A stretch of 64,000 nt of DNA, taken from Alicyclobacillus sp. GTDB lineage: Bacteria > Bacillota > Bacilli > Alicyclobacillales > Alicyclobacillaceae. Position 1 is the first letter of the stretch, and every line of letters begins with the position of its first letter. Location of the stretch: positions 62,001 to 126,000 of the forward strand of contig JAIMBT010000009.1 in NCBI GenBank assembly GCA_023511295.1, given 5' to 3'. The position numbers and the translations under genes were made by a program. The notes below the pieces were generated by a model. That model made no database searches and was not told where the DNA came from. It saw only the letters and a list, made by a program, of their open reading frames with translations. Of the stretch, positions 9,314 through 19,249 are shown piece by piece.

Positions 9314-9349
9314 GGCCCCTGCTGGCATGGCATTCAAGCAGCAGGGGCC
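9314..9349. terminator. Strong hairpin overlapping the end of the decayed MFS gene
   Basis: Perfect 11-bp stem GGCCCCTGCTG (9314-9324) with CAGCAGGGGCC (9339-9349) and a 14-nt loop. On the minus strand it lies between the MFS remnant and the downstream TerC-like gene. The stop codon of the MFS frame (9334-9336) falls in the loop, so this was probably the native terminator after the original MFS stop. Confidence 0.6.
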
Positions 9350-10410
9350 ATTAGTCGCGCATTTGCGTGCGCGGACGGTTTACGGTGAGCTCCATCACCG
9401 GATTCAGTTGGTCTATACGTATGCGTCCATGGGGACAGGTATGTATCCGACGGCAGCAGACACCCGAACGGGAGCACCGTTTGGCTCCAACCGCATCGCT
9501 CCCGGAGTGTGCCTCCGGTCACCCGCGGTTGGCTCGCTACATACCGACTGTCGCGCAGCGGCCGACGCAGGCGCACGCGCAGGAGGACGAGGCTGGCTGC
9601 GAGTAAGCCGACGGACTTCATGCTCAGGGTCAGACCCCATCCGGCGGACCCAAACGTACGCCTCGCAAGGATGGGGCCGAGCACCTGCCACACCCCCATC
9701 TGGAGAAAGTTCATCGCCGTGAAGGCGGCAGTGGTCGACCAGATCCAGCGATGACTCCGGAAATACGACCAGCCGTCGCGCAGGTCCTGAAGGAGAGCGG
9801 TTTCCATCCCGCCGACCGGCGACGGCATCCGCACCTGCGCGAAACAGACGGCTGCGACGAGGAAGCTGCCCGCGTCAGCGGCGATGCCCCAACCTCCGCC
9901 GATGGTCGCGACCAACACCCCGGCAACCGTCGGACCGACCATCCGCGCAGCGCTCTGCGCCGTTCTGAGGAGGGCGTTGGCCTGTTTGATGTCGGATACC
10001 GCGACCAATTCCGGAACGATGCCCCTCAGCGCCGGCGAGGTGAACGCGCCGAGCACACCGTTGGCAGCCGCCAGTGGGAAGAGCCAAGCCGGGTTGAGCC
10101 CCGTTAGGACGATGGAGGCGACGCCAGCCTGGGCGAATCCGGAGCCGAGGTGACTGAGGACCAGCAGCCGGTCCCGCCGCATACGGTCCGCGGCACTGCC
10201 CCCCACCAACAAGAAGACGAGCTGAGGGAGGATCTCCGCTGCCAATACGAACCCAAGCAGGCGCTGGCCGTTCTGGGCCTGCAACACGGCGAAGGAGAGG
10301 GCGACTGGGGTCATGGCGCTGCCGAATAGCGACACCGTGCGTCCTGCGTAAAACCACTGAAATGGACGACTGGAAAGCGCACCTTGCGAGAACCGATGGG
10401 GAAGGTGCAT
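9334..10410 (-). pseudogene. MFS transporter, C-terminally decayed
   Basis: The first 270 or so residues are a convincing major facilitator (enterobactin exporter/MFS_3-like: FYAGRTVSLFGSAMTPVALSF near the N-terminus and GGSAADRMRRDRLL in the loop 2-3 position), with about eight membrane segments. After LLRVRLRRPLRD the translation becomes a polar, proline- and threonine-rich sequence with no membrane segment and ends inside a terminator hairpin. A normal protein would be about 400 residues with 12 segments, so roughly the last four helices are missing. A deletion or frameshift with 3' erosion is the simplest reading. The start is ATG 10410 after GAGAGGAG. A shortened but functional protein is unlikely. 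Confidence 0.7.
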
Positions 10411-10562
10411 CAAGCTGGGCTCCTCTCTCGTGTGAGATTCCGGCCGGTTCCCTTATCATATTTCGATATAAAAATCAAGAATAGACTTATATTTTGTCTC
10501 GTGTTAATCTCATAATAATGAAGATTCAATGGAAGAGGTCCTCGTTGAAGGGTGCCAGCGAT

Positions 10563-10576
10563 CGAACATACGTTCG
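10563..10576. promoter_or_regulatory. SOS box (LexA/DinR operator), perfect consensus match
   Basis: CGAACATACGTTCG matches the Bacillus LexA consensus CGAACRNRYGTTYG at every position and is fully dyad-symmetric except for the centre. A TTGAAG hexamer (10545-10550) about 17 bases upstream could be a -35 element on the plus strand, placing the box over the -10 region as in known SOS promoters. No DNA repair gene lies next to it; the nearest frames are the decayed MFS gene (-) and a short plus-strand frame. Confidence 0.7.
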
Positions 10577-10616
10577 TTCTGGCGCGTTTGAAGCCCCGGG
10601 GCGAGTACGAAAATAG

Positions 10617-10754
10617 GTGAAGCGGCGTACGCTGGACGTACGTCTTTTTTGTACGCTCACCGTGGAACGGGAAGGGGGTCTCGCCACGTTGACGCGACGT
10701 GTGCGCGAAGAAATCAGTCCCTACCGGCAGCCCCTCCTTCGCTACCGGCATTGA
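10617..10754 (+). CDS. Possible 45-residue protein downstream of the SOS box
   Basis: Open frame of 45 codons starting GTG (10617) and ending TGA (10752-10754). The product would be very basic (many Arg), without membrane segment or known domain. The ribosome binding site is poor (AATAGG). A terminator-like hairpin lies within its first codons, which argues against translation unless it acts as an attenuator. It is included only because it is the first plus-strand frame after a perfect LexA box. Confidence 0.2.
   Translation: MKRRTLDVRLFCTLTVEREGGLATLTRRVREEISPYRQPLLRYRH
10626..10650 (+). terminator. Terminator-like hairpin with T-run
   Basis: CGTACG (10626-10631), 5-nt loop, CGTACG (10637-10642), then TCTTTTTT (10643-10650). 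The stem is short but the T-run is on the plus strand, so a transcript started near the SOS box would stop after roughly 70-80 nt. It may define a short SOS-controlled RNA. Confidence 0.45.
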
Positions 10755-10953
10755 TAGCCCCGAATGCTATCCTACCCACCTCCCAGAATACGCGCGGCGT
10801 GTGATACGGGTGTGGACCGGCTGTGGAGAGATGTAAACCGGATCTGAAGGTCTCGTGAATTTCCTTCGTTGGATTCGGACAATTCTCCATAGTTCGCACG
10901 ATTGCATTACAATCAAAGAGGGAACCAGACTGTGGAGAAGGAGCGGATGGGTG

Positions 10954-12144
10954 ATGACTGCGATGGGCGAATTTCGGGTACCCCCGGTGATCTACTCTGG
11001 GCGCGGGTCTTTGCAAGCGCTTGCGACAGTGGCGCCGACGCTCGGCACAAAGGCGCTTGTTGTGACAGATCAAGTGATGTCCAATCTCGGTTATCCCGCA
11101 CGCGTGTGTGAAATGCTGCATCACGCCGGGGTTGCGCACGCCGTGTACGCTGGTGTGAACACGGAGCCAACGGACGTGCACGTGGACGAGGGGCTGCAGC
11201 TGTTTCGAGATGCTCACTGCGACTTCATTGTCGCCATCGGCGGAGGGAGCTGCATCGACGCGGGCAAGGCCGTGGCCGTGATGGCTGTCCACGACGGGTA
11301 CATTGGGGATTACATGGCCGAGCGCAAATGGTTCGACAACCAACCGGCACCGCTCGTCGCCATCCCGACGACGGCGGGGACCGGGTCAGAGGTGACCAGT
11401 GTCACCGTCATCACCAACACGCGGGACGACGTCAAGATGATGATCCGCCAACCGGCGCTCATTCCATCCGTCGCCATCGTCGATGCGGAGCTGACCTTGT
11501 CCTCGCCGCCGAAGGTGACGGCGGCCACCGGGATTGACGCGCTGTGCCACGCCGTGGAGGCGTACCTGTCACGGCGCCGTCAGCCGCTGACGGACGCGCT
11601 GGCCCTGTCGGCCATCGACAAGATCATGCGTTCCATCGAGCGCGCGTATGCCGACGGGCAGGACCTGGAGGCCCGGGAGCAAATGTCGATGGCCGCGATG
11701 CAGGCCGGCATGGCCTTCACGAACGCATCGGTCTGCTTGGTGCACGGCATGTCGCGACCCATCGGCGCGTTGTTTCACGTGCCGCACGGGATTTCGAACG
11801 CCATGCTGCTTCCGACCGTGCTGCGCTACTCCGCTCCAGATTGCGAGGACCGGCTTGCGGATATCGGGCGAACCCTGAACCCGGACCTGCGGAGTGTCTC
11901 CGACGAAGCGGCTGCAGCGGACGTTCTTCGACGGGTCGACCAGTTGTGCGCCAACCTGGCCATCCCGAACATGCAGCAGTGGGGGATCCATCCGGTCGCG
12001 TTCGAAGACGCCCTCGACAAGATGGCGACGGACGCCATCGCAAGCGGGAGTCCTGCCAACAACCCGAAGGTGCCGAGCCACGGTGAGATTGTCGAGTTGT
12101 ACCGCGCGGCGTACAGCGCCCAATTCGCGGCCGTCCGCCCTTAG
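10954..12144 (+). CDS. Iron-containing alcohol dehydrogenase
   Basis: Group III (Fe-dependent) NAD(P)H alcohol dehydrogenase, 396 residues from ATG 10954. The nucleotide-binding GGGSCIDAGKAVAV, the PTTAGTGSEVT segment, the GIDALCHAVEAY metal-site helix and the VHGMSRPIGALFHVPHGISNA signature are all present. An upstream in-frame extension of 33 codons was rejected because AAGGAG (10938-10943) fits the GTG at 10951 or the ATG at 10954. The gene is convergent with a GntR regulator whose divergent partner is glcDF, so a link to 2-hydroxyacid or diol metabolism (for example lactaldehyde/glycolaldehyde) is possible. The substrate is not predictable. Confidence 0.9.
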   Translation: MTAMGEFRVPPVIYSGRGSLQALATVAPTLGTKALVVTDQVMSNLGYPARVCEMLHHAGVAHAVYAGVNTEPTDVHVDEGLQLFRDAHCDFIVAIGGGSCIDAGKAVAVMAVHDGYIGDYMAERKWFDNQPAPLVAIPTTAGTGSEVTSVTVITNTRDDVKMMIRQPALIPSVAIVDAELTLSSPPKVTAATGIDALCHAVEAYLSRRRQPLTDALALSAIDKIMRSIERAYADGQDLEAREQMSMAAMQAGMAFTNASVCLVHGMSRPIGALFHVPHGISNAMLLPTVLRYSAPDCEDRLADIGRTLNPDLRSVSDEAAAADVLRRVDQLCANLAIPNMQQWGIHPVAFEDALDKMATDAIASGSPANNPKVPSHGEIVELYRAAYSAQFAAVRP

Positions 12145-12171
12145 GGCTGACGGCAGGAATCGAGATCTGCC

Positions 12172-12867
12172 TTACGGCGACGACCCGTCGAACGCCCGAG
12201 CCACGCGGTCCAGGTGCTCCGTCATCCGGACCGCCGCCGCTGCGGGGTCGTGATCGACAATGGCCTGATACATCTGCTGGTGTTCCTCGAACAGCGCTGC
12301 GGCCGATGCCGCCTCCCGGTACAACCACAGCTTCCGCGTATCGCGCATCGTCCGCGCCATCGACCGGGACAGGCTCTCCATGAGGTTCACGAGCAGGCGG
12401 TTGTGCGACGCCCGCGCAATCGATTGGTGAAAGTGGATGTCGTGCAGTTGACTCATCTCTTCGTCTCCGACGGAGTGCCGCATCTGTTCGACGATTTGAC
12501 CGAGCTCGGCGACGTCGGACTCCGTGCGCTCCATGGCCGCCAGTGAGATGGCTCCAACTTCCAGAATCTTCCGGACCTGCAGCAACTCCTTCAGTTCGGA
12601 TGGCGACGTCAACCATCCCGCACCTGCCTCCCGGAACTGCTCCAATGTGCGTTGACGGACGTACGTGCCGCCACCTTGCACGGACTCAATCAGCCCCCGC
12701 GCTTTCAATAAGCTGAGCGCCTCCCGGATTGTCGACCTGCCCACCTGGTACCGCTTGGCCAACTGTTCAATCGTGTCCAACCGCGCTCCGGGCTTGTGGA
12801 CGCCGTTCTCCACGTCGCGCCAGATTTGCTCTGCAATCCGTTCATACGCCTTTTGGCTGAGTTGCAT
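12172..12867 (-). CDS. GntR/FadR-family transcriptional regulator
   Basis: 231 residues: an N-terminal winged helix-turn-helix (residues about 8-70, YERIAEQIWRDVENG...GRSTIREALSLLKARGLIESVQGGGTYV) and a C-terminal all-helical FCD ligand domain with a metal-binding type histidine (HDIHFHQSIARAS). The start is ATG 12867 after GGAGGAAG. It is divergent from glcD, with about 175 bp between, matching the LldR/GlcC arrangement in which a FadR-type protein controls lactate or glycolate oxidation genes. A possible operator half-site pair, GGTC (12896-12899) and GACC (12906-12909), sits just before its own start, but this is weak. Confidence 0.88.
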   Translation of the reverse strand: MQLSQKAYERIAEQIWRDVENGVHKPGARLDTIEQLAKRYQVGRSTIREALSLLKARGLIESVQGGGTYVRQRTLEQFREAGAGWLTSPSELKELLQVRKILEVGAISLAAMERTESDVAELGQIVEQMRHSVGDEEMSQLHDIHFHQSIARASHNRLLVNLMESLSRSMARTMRDTRKLWLYREAASAAALFEEHQQMYQAIVDHDPAAAAVRMTEHLDRVARAFDGSSP

Positions 12868-13041
12868 GTTCTTCCTCCGTCTCGAAGCGTCTGATGGTCC
12901 GGCTTGACCTCGTACGCCTGGGCTGGGCCGTCGTCCTCTAGATCCACGATACCCCTACCCATCCCGCTTCCGCAATGTTACACTTCGTACAGGGAAATTG
13001 ATCTGATGACATGATGAATATTGGGCATGGGGGGGCCGGCG

Positions 13042-14454
13042 GTGCGAGTCGAGGTTGTGGAACAGCTTCGCGAGATAGTCGATAGCGATGCGGTTCGGGT
13101 CAGCCCGAACGAGTTGTATGCGTATTCCTTCGATGCGACCCCGTTGGTGCAGGCGGAACCGGACGTGGTCGTCTTCCCGTCGACCACGGCGCAGGTGTCC
13201 CGGGTTCTCGCGCTGTGCAATGCGGAGCGCATCCCGGTCATTCCGCGCGGGTCCGGCACCAACTTGGCGGGTGGGACCATCCCGGTGGCGGGCGGCGTCG
13301 TCCTCAACATGACGCGGTTCAACCAAATCTACGAGATTGATGAGAAGAATTTGACGGCGACCGTTGGACCTGGGGTCATCACCGCTGATTTTCACCGCGC
13401 GGTGGAAGCGGTGGGCCTGTTCTATCCACCGGACCCCGGCAGCATGCGCGTCTCCACCATCGGGGGCAACGTGGCTCAGTGCGCCGGCGGGATGCGCGGC
13501 TTGAAGTACGGCGTCACCAAGGACTACGTGATGGGGTTGGAGTACGTCCTGCCGGACGGTCAGGTGCTGCGCTGCGGCGGGAAAAATTACAAGGATGTCG
13601 CGGGGTACGATTTGACGCGGTTGCTCGTCGGTTCCGAGGGCACGCTCGCCGTGCTCACTGAGTTGACGCTGAAGTTACTGCCGATGCCGGAGACCAAGAT
13701 GACGTTGACGGTGTTCTGCAACAGTCTGGTGGATGCAGCCCGCGTCGTCGAGGAGGTGATTGCGGCGCGTATCACCCCGGCGACGATGGAGTTTCTCGAC
13801 CAGGGAACGATGCACGTCGTCGACGATTTCGCGCACCTGGGGCTGCCGCGGGACGTCGCTGCGATGCTGTTGATTGAACAGGATGGGTCACCCGTGCAGG
13901 TTCAGCGGGACATAGAGCGGATTGCGGAGATTGCGCGGGCCGTCGGTGCCGCGGACGTGCAGTTGGCGGAGACACCGGAGGACGGGGCACGCCTGATGGC
14001 GGCCCGCCGGTCCGCTTTGGCGGCGCTTTCGAGATTGCGCCCAACCACCATCCTCGAGGACGCGACCGTACCGCGGGCTCGCCTGGCGGAGATGGTTCAG
14101 GCGGTGGTGGACATCGCGGCGAAATACCGCGTGCAGATCTGCACCTTTGGCCACGCCGGCGATGGGAATCTGCACCCGACCTGTCTGACGGACGAGCGGG
14201 ACACCGATGAGATCCACCGCGTGGAGCAGGCCTTTGAGGAGATCTTCCGCACGGCCATGGAACTGGGGGGCACCATCACAGGAGAGCACGGTGTGGGGAT
14301 GTCCAAGATGAAGTACTTGCCGCAGCGCGTAGGCCCCGGTGGCATCCAGTTGATGCAGGCCATCAAAGGGGCGTTTGACCCAAACGGGATCATGAATCCC
14401 GGCAAAGTCGTGGCTGGTTACCAGCCGCAGCGAGTGGTGGTGAGGCAATCGTGA
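13042..14454 (+). CDS. glcD: FAD-linked 2-hydroxyacid oxidase subunit, GlcD-like
   Basis: FAD-binding (PCMH/FAD_binding_4) oxidoreductase of the GlcD/lactate dehydrogenase class, about 470 residues. The flavin-binding PRGSGTNLAGG and the PDPGSMRVSTIGGNVAQCAGG segment are present, and the C-terminal ICTFGHAGDGNLHPT...GGTITGEHGVGMSK motif is diagnostic. It oxidises glycolate or D-lactate and passes electrons to the partner Fe-S protein. Possible starts are TTG 13021, ATG 13027 and GTG 13042; GTG 13042 is preferred because a G-rich site precedes it and the product then begins like known homologues. It overlaps glcF by 4 nt (GTGA). Confidence 0.92.
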   Translation: MRVEVVEQLREIVDSDAVRVSPNELYAYSFDATPLVQAEPDVVVFPSTTAQVSRVLALCNAERIPVIPRGSGTNLAGGTIPVAGGVVLNMTRFNQIYEIDEKNLTATVGPGVITADFHRAVEAVGLFYPPDPGSMRVSTIGGNVAQCAGGMRGLKYGVTKDYVMGLEYVLPDGQVLRCGGKNYKDVAGYDLTRLLVGSEGTLAVLTELTLKLLPMPETKMTLTVFCNSLVDAARVVEEVIAARITPATMEFLDQGTMHVVDDFAHLGLPRDVAAMLLIEQDGSPVQVQRDIERIAEIARAVGAADVQLAETPEDGARLMAARRSALAALSRLRPTTILEDATVPRARLAEMVQAVVDIAAKYRVQICTFGHAGDGNLHPTCLTDERDTDEIHRVEQAFEEIFRTAMELGGTITGEHGVGMSKMKYLPQRVGPGGIQLMQAIKGAFDPNGIMNPGKVVAGYQPQRVVVRQS

Positions 14455-15818
14455 CGAGCGGGCAGCGTGCGCCGACGCCAGAGACGCAGCGGGGGCCGGT
14501 GACGGGTTCCGATGCGCCGGAGCGCCTCAAATTCGACATGGACGAACTGCTCAACTGCATGCACTGCGGATTCTGTCTGCCCGCGTGCCCGACGTACCAG
14601 CAGACGGGGCTGGAGACGTACAGCCCCCGCGGTCGGATTGGCTTGATGAAAGGCGTGGCGCAAGGAAAGTTGCCGATAGACGAGGAGTTTGAGCGAAACA
14701 TGTACGCCTGCCTCGGCTGTCGGGCCTGCGAGACGGCTTGCCCGGCGGGCGTCCAGTACGGGCGTCTGATAGAGACCGCGCGAGAGGTGGTGGAGGACGT
14801 CAAGCGCCGCCGCGGTCGGCGGTCCTTCACCCGTCACCTCGTATTCAAACAGTTCTTCAACCACCCGCGTCGCATCCGGGTTGCAGGTGGCATCTTGTGG
14901 GCTGTCCAGGCGGCTGGGTTGCAGCGAGTGGCGACGAAGACCGGTTTGGTGCGCGTGTTGCCGCGGGAGATGGCGGAGATGCAGTCCGCGGTGGACACTG
15001 TGGCGTCCCCGTCGGAGCGAAAACGCCGGCCCTCTGTGATGGCGCCGGACGCGGGGGTTCAGAAAGCGGGTCGCGTCGGTCTGTTTACCGGCTGCATCAT
15101 GGACGTGATGTTCTACGATACCAACCAGGCGACGGCGCGTCTGTTGAACAAGATTGGCTTTGAGGTCGTGTTTGTGGCTGGACAGGTCTGCTGCGGGGCG
15201 CTGCACGCGCATTCCGGAGAGAAAGTGGATGCCGTGGAACTTGCGAAGCGCAACATCGAGGCGTTTGAAGCGGCCGATGTGGACTTCATCGTGAACAACG
15301 CGGGCGGTTGCGGGGCTGCGCTCAAGGAATACGCCCACTGGCTGGCAGACGACCCGGTGTGGGCGGAGCGGGCGCACCGGTTTGTGGAGCGGACGCGAGA
15401 CATCTGCGAGCTGCTGGCGGAACACACCCCGCTGCCGTTTCAGAGGCGAATCGAAGCGCGCGTCACCTACCAAGACTCGTGTCACCTGGCACACGGTCAA
15501 GGGGTTCGGCAGCAACCTCGGCAACTCATCCGGAGTGTCCCGGGCGTGCAGTACGTGGAGCTGACGAACGCAGACACGTGCTGCGGTTCCGCTGGCATCT
15601 ACAACATCACCAATTGGGAGATGTCGATGCGGGTGTTGGACACGAAGATGGAGCACGTCCGGCGGACTGACGCGCACATTGTGGTGACCGCGAACCCCGG
15701 ATGTCTGTTGCAGATGAAAAAGGGGATTCAACGAGCTGGCTTGGCGGACCGAATGGAGGCCGTGCACATCGTGGATTTCTTGGAGCGGGCGCTGGGCTCT
15801 GCAGCACCGCTCGGCTGA
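14451..15818 (+). CDS. glcF: Glycolate/lactate oxidase iron-sulfur subunit, GlcF-like
   Basis: 455-residue (Fe-S)-binding protein that accepts electrons from GlcD and delivers them to the membrane quinone pool. Two 4Fe-4S motifs, CMHCGFCLPACP and CLGCRACETACP, lie in the first 110 residues, followed by two CCG heterodisulfide-reductase-type domains (FTGCIMDVMFYD...QVCCGALHAHSG and YQDSCHLAHGQG...DTCCGSAGIYN). The start is the GTG that overlaps the glcD stop, so translation is coupled. A GlcE subunit is not present here, as in other Bacillota with two-subunit enzymes. Confidence 0.93.
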   Translation: MTSGQRAPTPETQRGPVTGSDAPERLKFDMDELLNCMHCGFCLPACPTYQQTGLETYSPRGRIGLMKGVAQGKLPIDEEFERNMYACLGCRACETACPAGVQYGRLIETAREVVEDVKRRRGRRSFTRHLVFKQFFNHPRRIRVAGGILWAVQAAGLQRVATKTGLVRVLPREMAEMQSAVDTVASPSERKRRPSVMAPDAGVQKAGRVGLFTGCIMDVMFYDTNQATARLLNKIGFEVVFVAGQVCCGALHAHSGEKVDAVELAKRNIEAFEAADVDFIVNNAGGCGAALKEYAHWLADDPVWAERAHRFVERTRDICELLAEHTPLPFQRRIEARVTYQDSCHLAHGQGVRQQPRQLIRSVPGVQYVELTNADTCCGSAGIYNITNWEMSMRVLDTKMEHVRRTDAHIVVTANPGCLLQMKKGIQRAGLADRMEAVHIVDFLERALGSAAPLG

Positions 15819-15902
15819 GGCGCGCGCGATGCGTCATGGGAAGCGGAATGACGGGTTCGCGTAGGATGCCTGACGAGTGGCGAGGTGACAGGTCGTGACA
15901 AC

Positions 15903-15935
15903 GCAGCGTGCCAATGAAGTCAGTTGGCACGCTGC
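15903..15935. terminator. Bidirectional terminator hairpin after glcF
   Basis: Perfect 12-bp stem: GCAGCGTGCCAA (15903-15914), 9-nt loop, TTGGCACGCTGC (15924-15935). It lies between glcF (+) and the DUF1540 gene (-) and probably serves both transcripts. Confidence 0.7.
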
Positions 15936-15966
15936 TTCCGCGCCGCCGTGCTCGCGTCGGAGCGAG

Positions 15967-16182
15967 CTAGGGGTTCGCTCTCTTTGGCACAAACGTGTGA
16001 CAGCAGGTTTCGGCGGAATGCGCGGCGTTGTCCGCCTGTTGGCCGTTCATCATCCCGAACTCCACGTTCAGGTCGGCACTCGAATGGCGGTCGACCGTGA
16101 CCAGGATGGACGACGCCACGCACTCATTGCCGCGCGCCCAGTATTCGCAGTTGGAGACGCTGCACTTCACTTCGACCTTCAC
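15967..16182 (-). CDS. DUF1540 domain protein
   Basis: 71-residue cysteine-rich protein. The DUF1540 pattern is clear: C7-S-V-S-N-C12, then the GNEC21 segment, and a C-terminal TCCHTFVPK containing C60/C61. This small domain is common in spore-forming Bacillota and is presumed to bind a metal; its role is unknown. The start is GTG 16182 after a GGGAGGGAG site. It lies 69 nt after the unknown 164-residue gene on the same strand, so the two may be co-transcribed and end at the 15903-15935 hairpin. Confidence 0.88.
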   Translation of the reverse strand: MKVEVKCSVSNCEYWARGNECVASSILVTVDRHSSADLNVEFGMMNGQQADNAAHSAETCCHTFVPKRANP

Positions 16183-16251
16183 AGGGCTCCCTCCCGGAGA
16201 TGTGCGGATGTCACCAGCATGTCCGAAACTCCAGGCCGTGATGCGGCAGCG

Positions 16252-16746
16252 TCAACCGTGCGGGAACTCGACCACGCGGTTGATGGTCTGCACCGAGCGC
16301 CGGAACGCGAAATCCTGCCCCAACAGAACGTACGTTTCGCGCTCGGACTTCGACTCCTTTGCTTGAACTGCCTCCCATTCCTGCTCAATCAGCTTCTTCA
16401 CAATCAGCAACTGCAGCTGGCCCATATCCTGTTGGCGATGGTGGTCCCACTCCGCCTCCAGTTGGCGCTGCATCAGCTCATCCACGTAGCGAGGAACATC
16501 ATCCTCCATGTAGTGTTGGTAGGTGTGCCGGACTTCGGAATAGCGTGCGTCGTCGCTGTCAATCAGCATCAGTTGGTGACCGCGGTGATCCATCAGGAAC
16601 CGCGACAGGAAGTACGCATCGTGGGCGTAGGCGTTGTGGACGAGCGAGTACTCCCCTTCGAACAGGTGTGTGCGTGGGTCATAGCGGTTCAGACAGGTGT
16701 AGGTTCCGTCCGTGTCGCAGACCAACAGGTTCGATTGGGTGTACAT
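16252..16746 (-). CDS. Hypothetical protein, 164 residues
   Basis: Not recognised. The sequence is soluble-looking and rich in His, Tyr, Asp, Glu and Gln. The N-terminal half contains YSLVHNAYAHDAYFLSRFL and a DSDDAR stretch, and the central part is a predicted amphipathic helix (about residues 88-130) rich in Gln/Glu. No signal peptide, membrane segment or known catalytic motif is visible. The ATG at 16746 has a strong CGGAGGGAAAG site, so it is likely a real gene. It is divergent from groES and probably in one unit with the DUF1540 gene. Confidence 0.75.
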   Translation of the reverse strand: MYTQSNLLVCDTDGTYTCLNRYDPRTHLFEGEYSLVHNAYAHDAYFLSRFLMDHRGHQLMLIDSDDARYSEVRHTYQHYMEDDVPRYVDELMQRQLEAEWDHHRQQDMGQLQLLIVKKLIEQEWEAVQAKESKSERETYVLLGQDFAFRRSVQTINRVVEFPHG

Positions 16747-16942
16747 GCTGCTTTCCCTCCGTTTCCGGGTTTGCCCCGACCGATGGGTTTCCTTTTACAA
16801 TATCGAGATTGCGGCGAGATCGTCAAAAATCGTCCGTCGCTTTGGGCTCGGGAATCCAGCGAAAATCCACCGAATCGCGCAAATACGTGCGTCGCGCACC
16901 CGCTCGCGACATACCGCCTACGAGCGCTCGCGCGCACACCAG

Positions 16943-16971
16943 TTGAATCCACCAAGGTATGCCAATACAAT
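16943..16971 (+). promoter_or_regulatory. Sigma-A promoter of groESL
   Basis: TTGAAT (16943-16948), 17-nt spacer, TACAAT (16966-16971). The predicted transcription start falls at or just before the CIRCE element, the usual arrangement for HrcA-controlled operons. Confidence 0.8.
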
Positions 16972-16982
16972 ACATGCTGTGA

Positions 16983-17009
16983 TTAGCACTCAGTGAACCA
17001 GAGTGCTAA
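16983..17009 (+). promoter_or_regulatory. CIRCE element (HrcA operator)
   Basis: TTAGCACTC (16983-16991), 9-nt spacer, GAGTGCTAA (17001-17009): an exact match to the CIRCE inverted repeat. HrcA binding here represses groESL and heat relieves it. hrcA itself is not in the window. Confidence 0.97.
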
Positions 17010-17049
17010 CAATCCCTCAATTTCCCGCATGGCGAGGAGGTATTTTCGG

Positions 17050-17352
17050 ATGAGCACAGCCACCAAGACCCAACTACGGCCGTTGGCAGACCGGGTGGTG
17101 GTCCGCCCGCTGAAGCGCGACGAGAAGACGGCGAGCGGCCTGTACCTTCCGGACAACGCCAAGGAGAAGCCACAGGAAGGCGAAGTGATGGCCGTCGGGC
17201 CGGGGCGCTTCGAAGACGGCAAGCGCATTCCGCTGGATGTGCAGGTGGGGCAGCGGGTCGTGTACGCAAAGTACGCCGGGACGGAGATCAAGGTTGGCGA
17301 CGAGGAACTCTTGATTCTTCGGGAATCCGACATTCTGGCCGTTTCGGAGTGA
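17050..17352 (+). CDS. groES: Co-chaperonin GroES
   Basis: Heptameric lid of the GroEL folding chamber, 100 residues. Typical features are [38 protein letters not shown] (mobile loop region) and the C-terminal [13 protein letters not shown]. An open frame reaches back to 16993 through the CIRCE element, but ATG 17050 is preceded by GCGAGGAGG and gives the standard protein apart from a few extra N-terminal residues. It is first gene of the bicistronic groESL operon under CIRCE. Confidence 0.97.
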   Translation: MSTATKTQLRPLADRVVVRPLKRDEKTASGLYLPDNAKEKPQEGEVMAVGPGRFEDGKRIPLDVQVGQRVVYAKYAGTEIKVGDEELLILRESDILAVSE

Positions 17353-17407
17353 CGATCGCCCAGCTCCGTGCGCACAAGCGGCACGGAGGCGACGTACCAG
17401 ACTTTGA

Positions 17408-19054
<1,647 letters not shown>

Positions 19055-19083
19055 TAGGCTGGGCTGTTTCGCGAAACCCGGAA

Positions 19084-19113
19084 CGACAGGCTCCCATCCC
19101 TGGGAGCCTGTCG
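19084..19113 (+). terminator. groESL terminator hairpin
   Basis: Perfect 13-bp stem CGACAGGCTCCCA (19084-19096) with TGGGAGCCTGTCG (19101-19113) and a 4-nt loop, 30 nt after the groL stop. The following GCGTTTC is only a weak T-run. Confidence 0.75.
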
Positions 19114-19249
19114 GCGTTTCAACCGGCGGCGCTGGCCGCATACGGGACGCCATTTCGGGCACCGTACGACCGTACGCGGCCGGACCGAAGGCCCAGCCCT
19201 GTGGCGTTCGGGTCCGGGCGCGAATTGTTCGCCGAAAGGGGAGCGCGGC

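Larger units (their letters stand above)
10414..10953. other. AT-rich intergenic region between the divergent MFS remnant and the alcohol dehydrogenase
   Basis: About 540 bases without a convincing gene. The part nearest the MFS start (about 10440-10530) is markedly AT-rich and probably holds its promoter. Further right are a perfect LexA-type box (10563-10576), a terminator-like hairpin (10626-10650) and a weak 45-codon frame (10617-10754). A 113-codon minus-strand frame across the same region has no ribosome binding site or recognisable sequence and was not called. Confidence 0.6.

Noticed and set aside
10410-10751. 113-codon minus-strand open frame upstream of the MFS remnant
   Set aside because: Runs through the AT-rich promoter region, lacks a ribosome binding site and shows no protein-like pattern.
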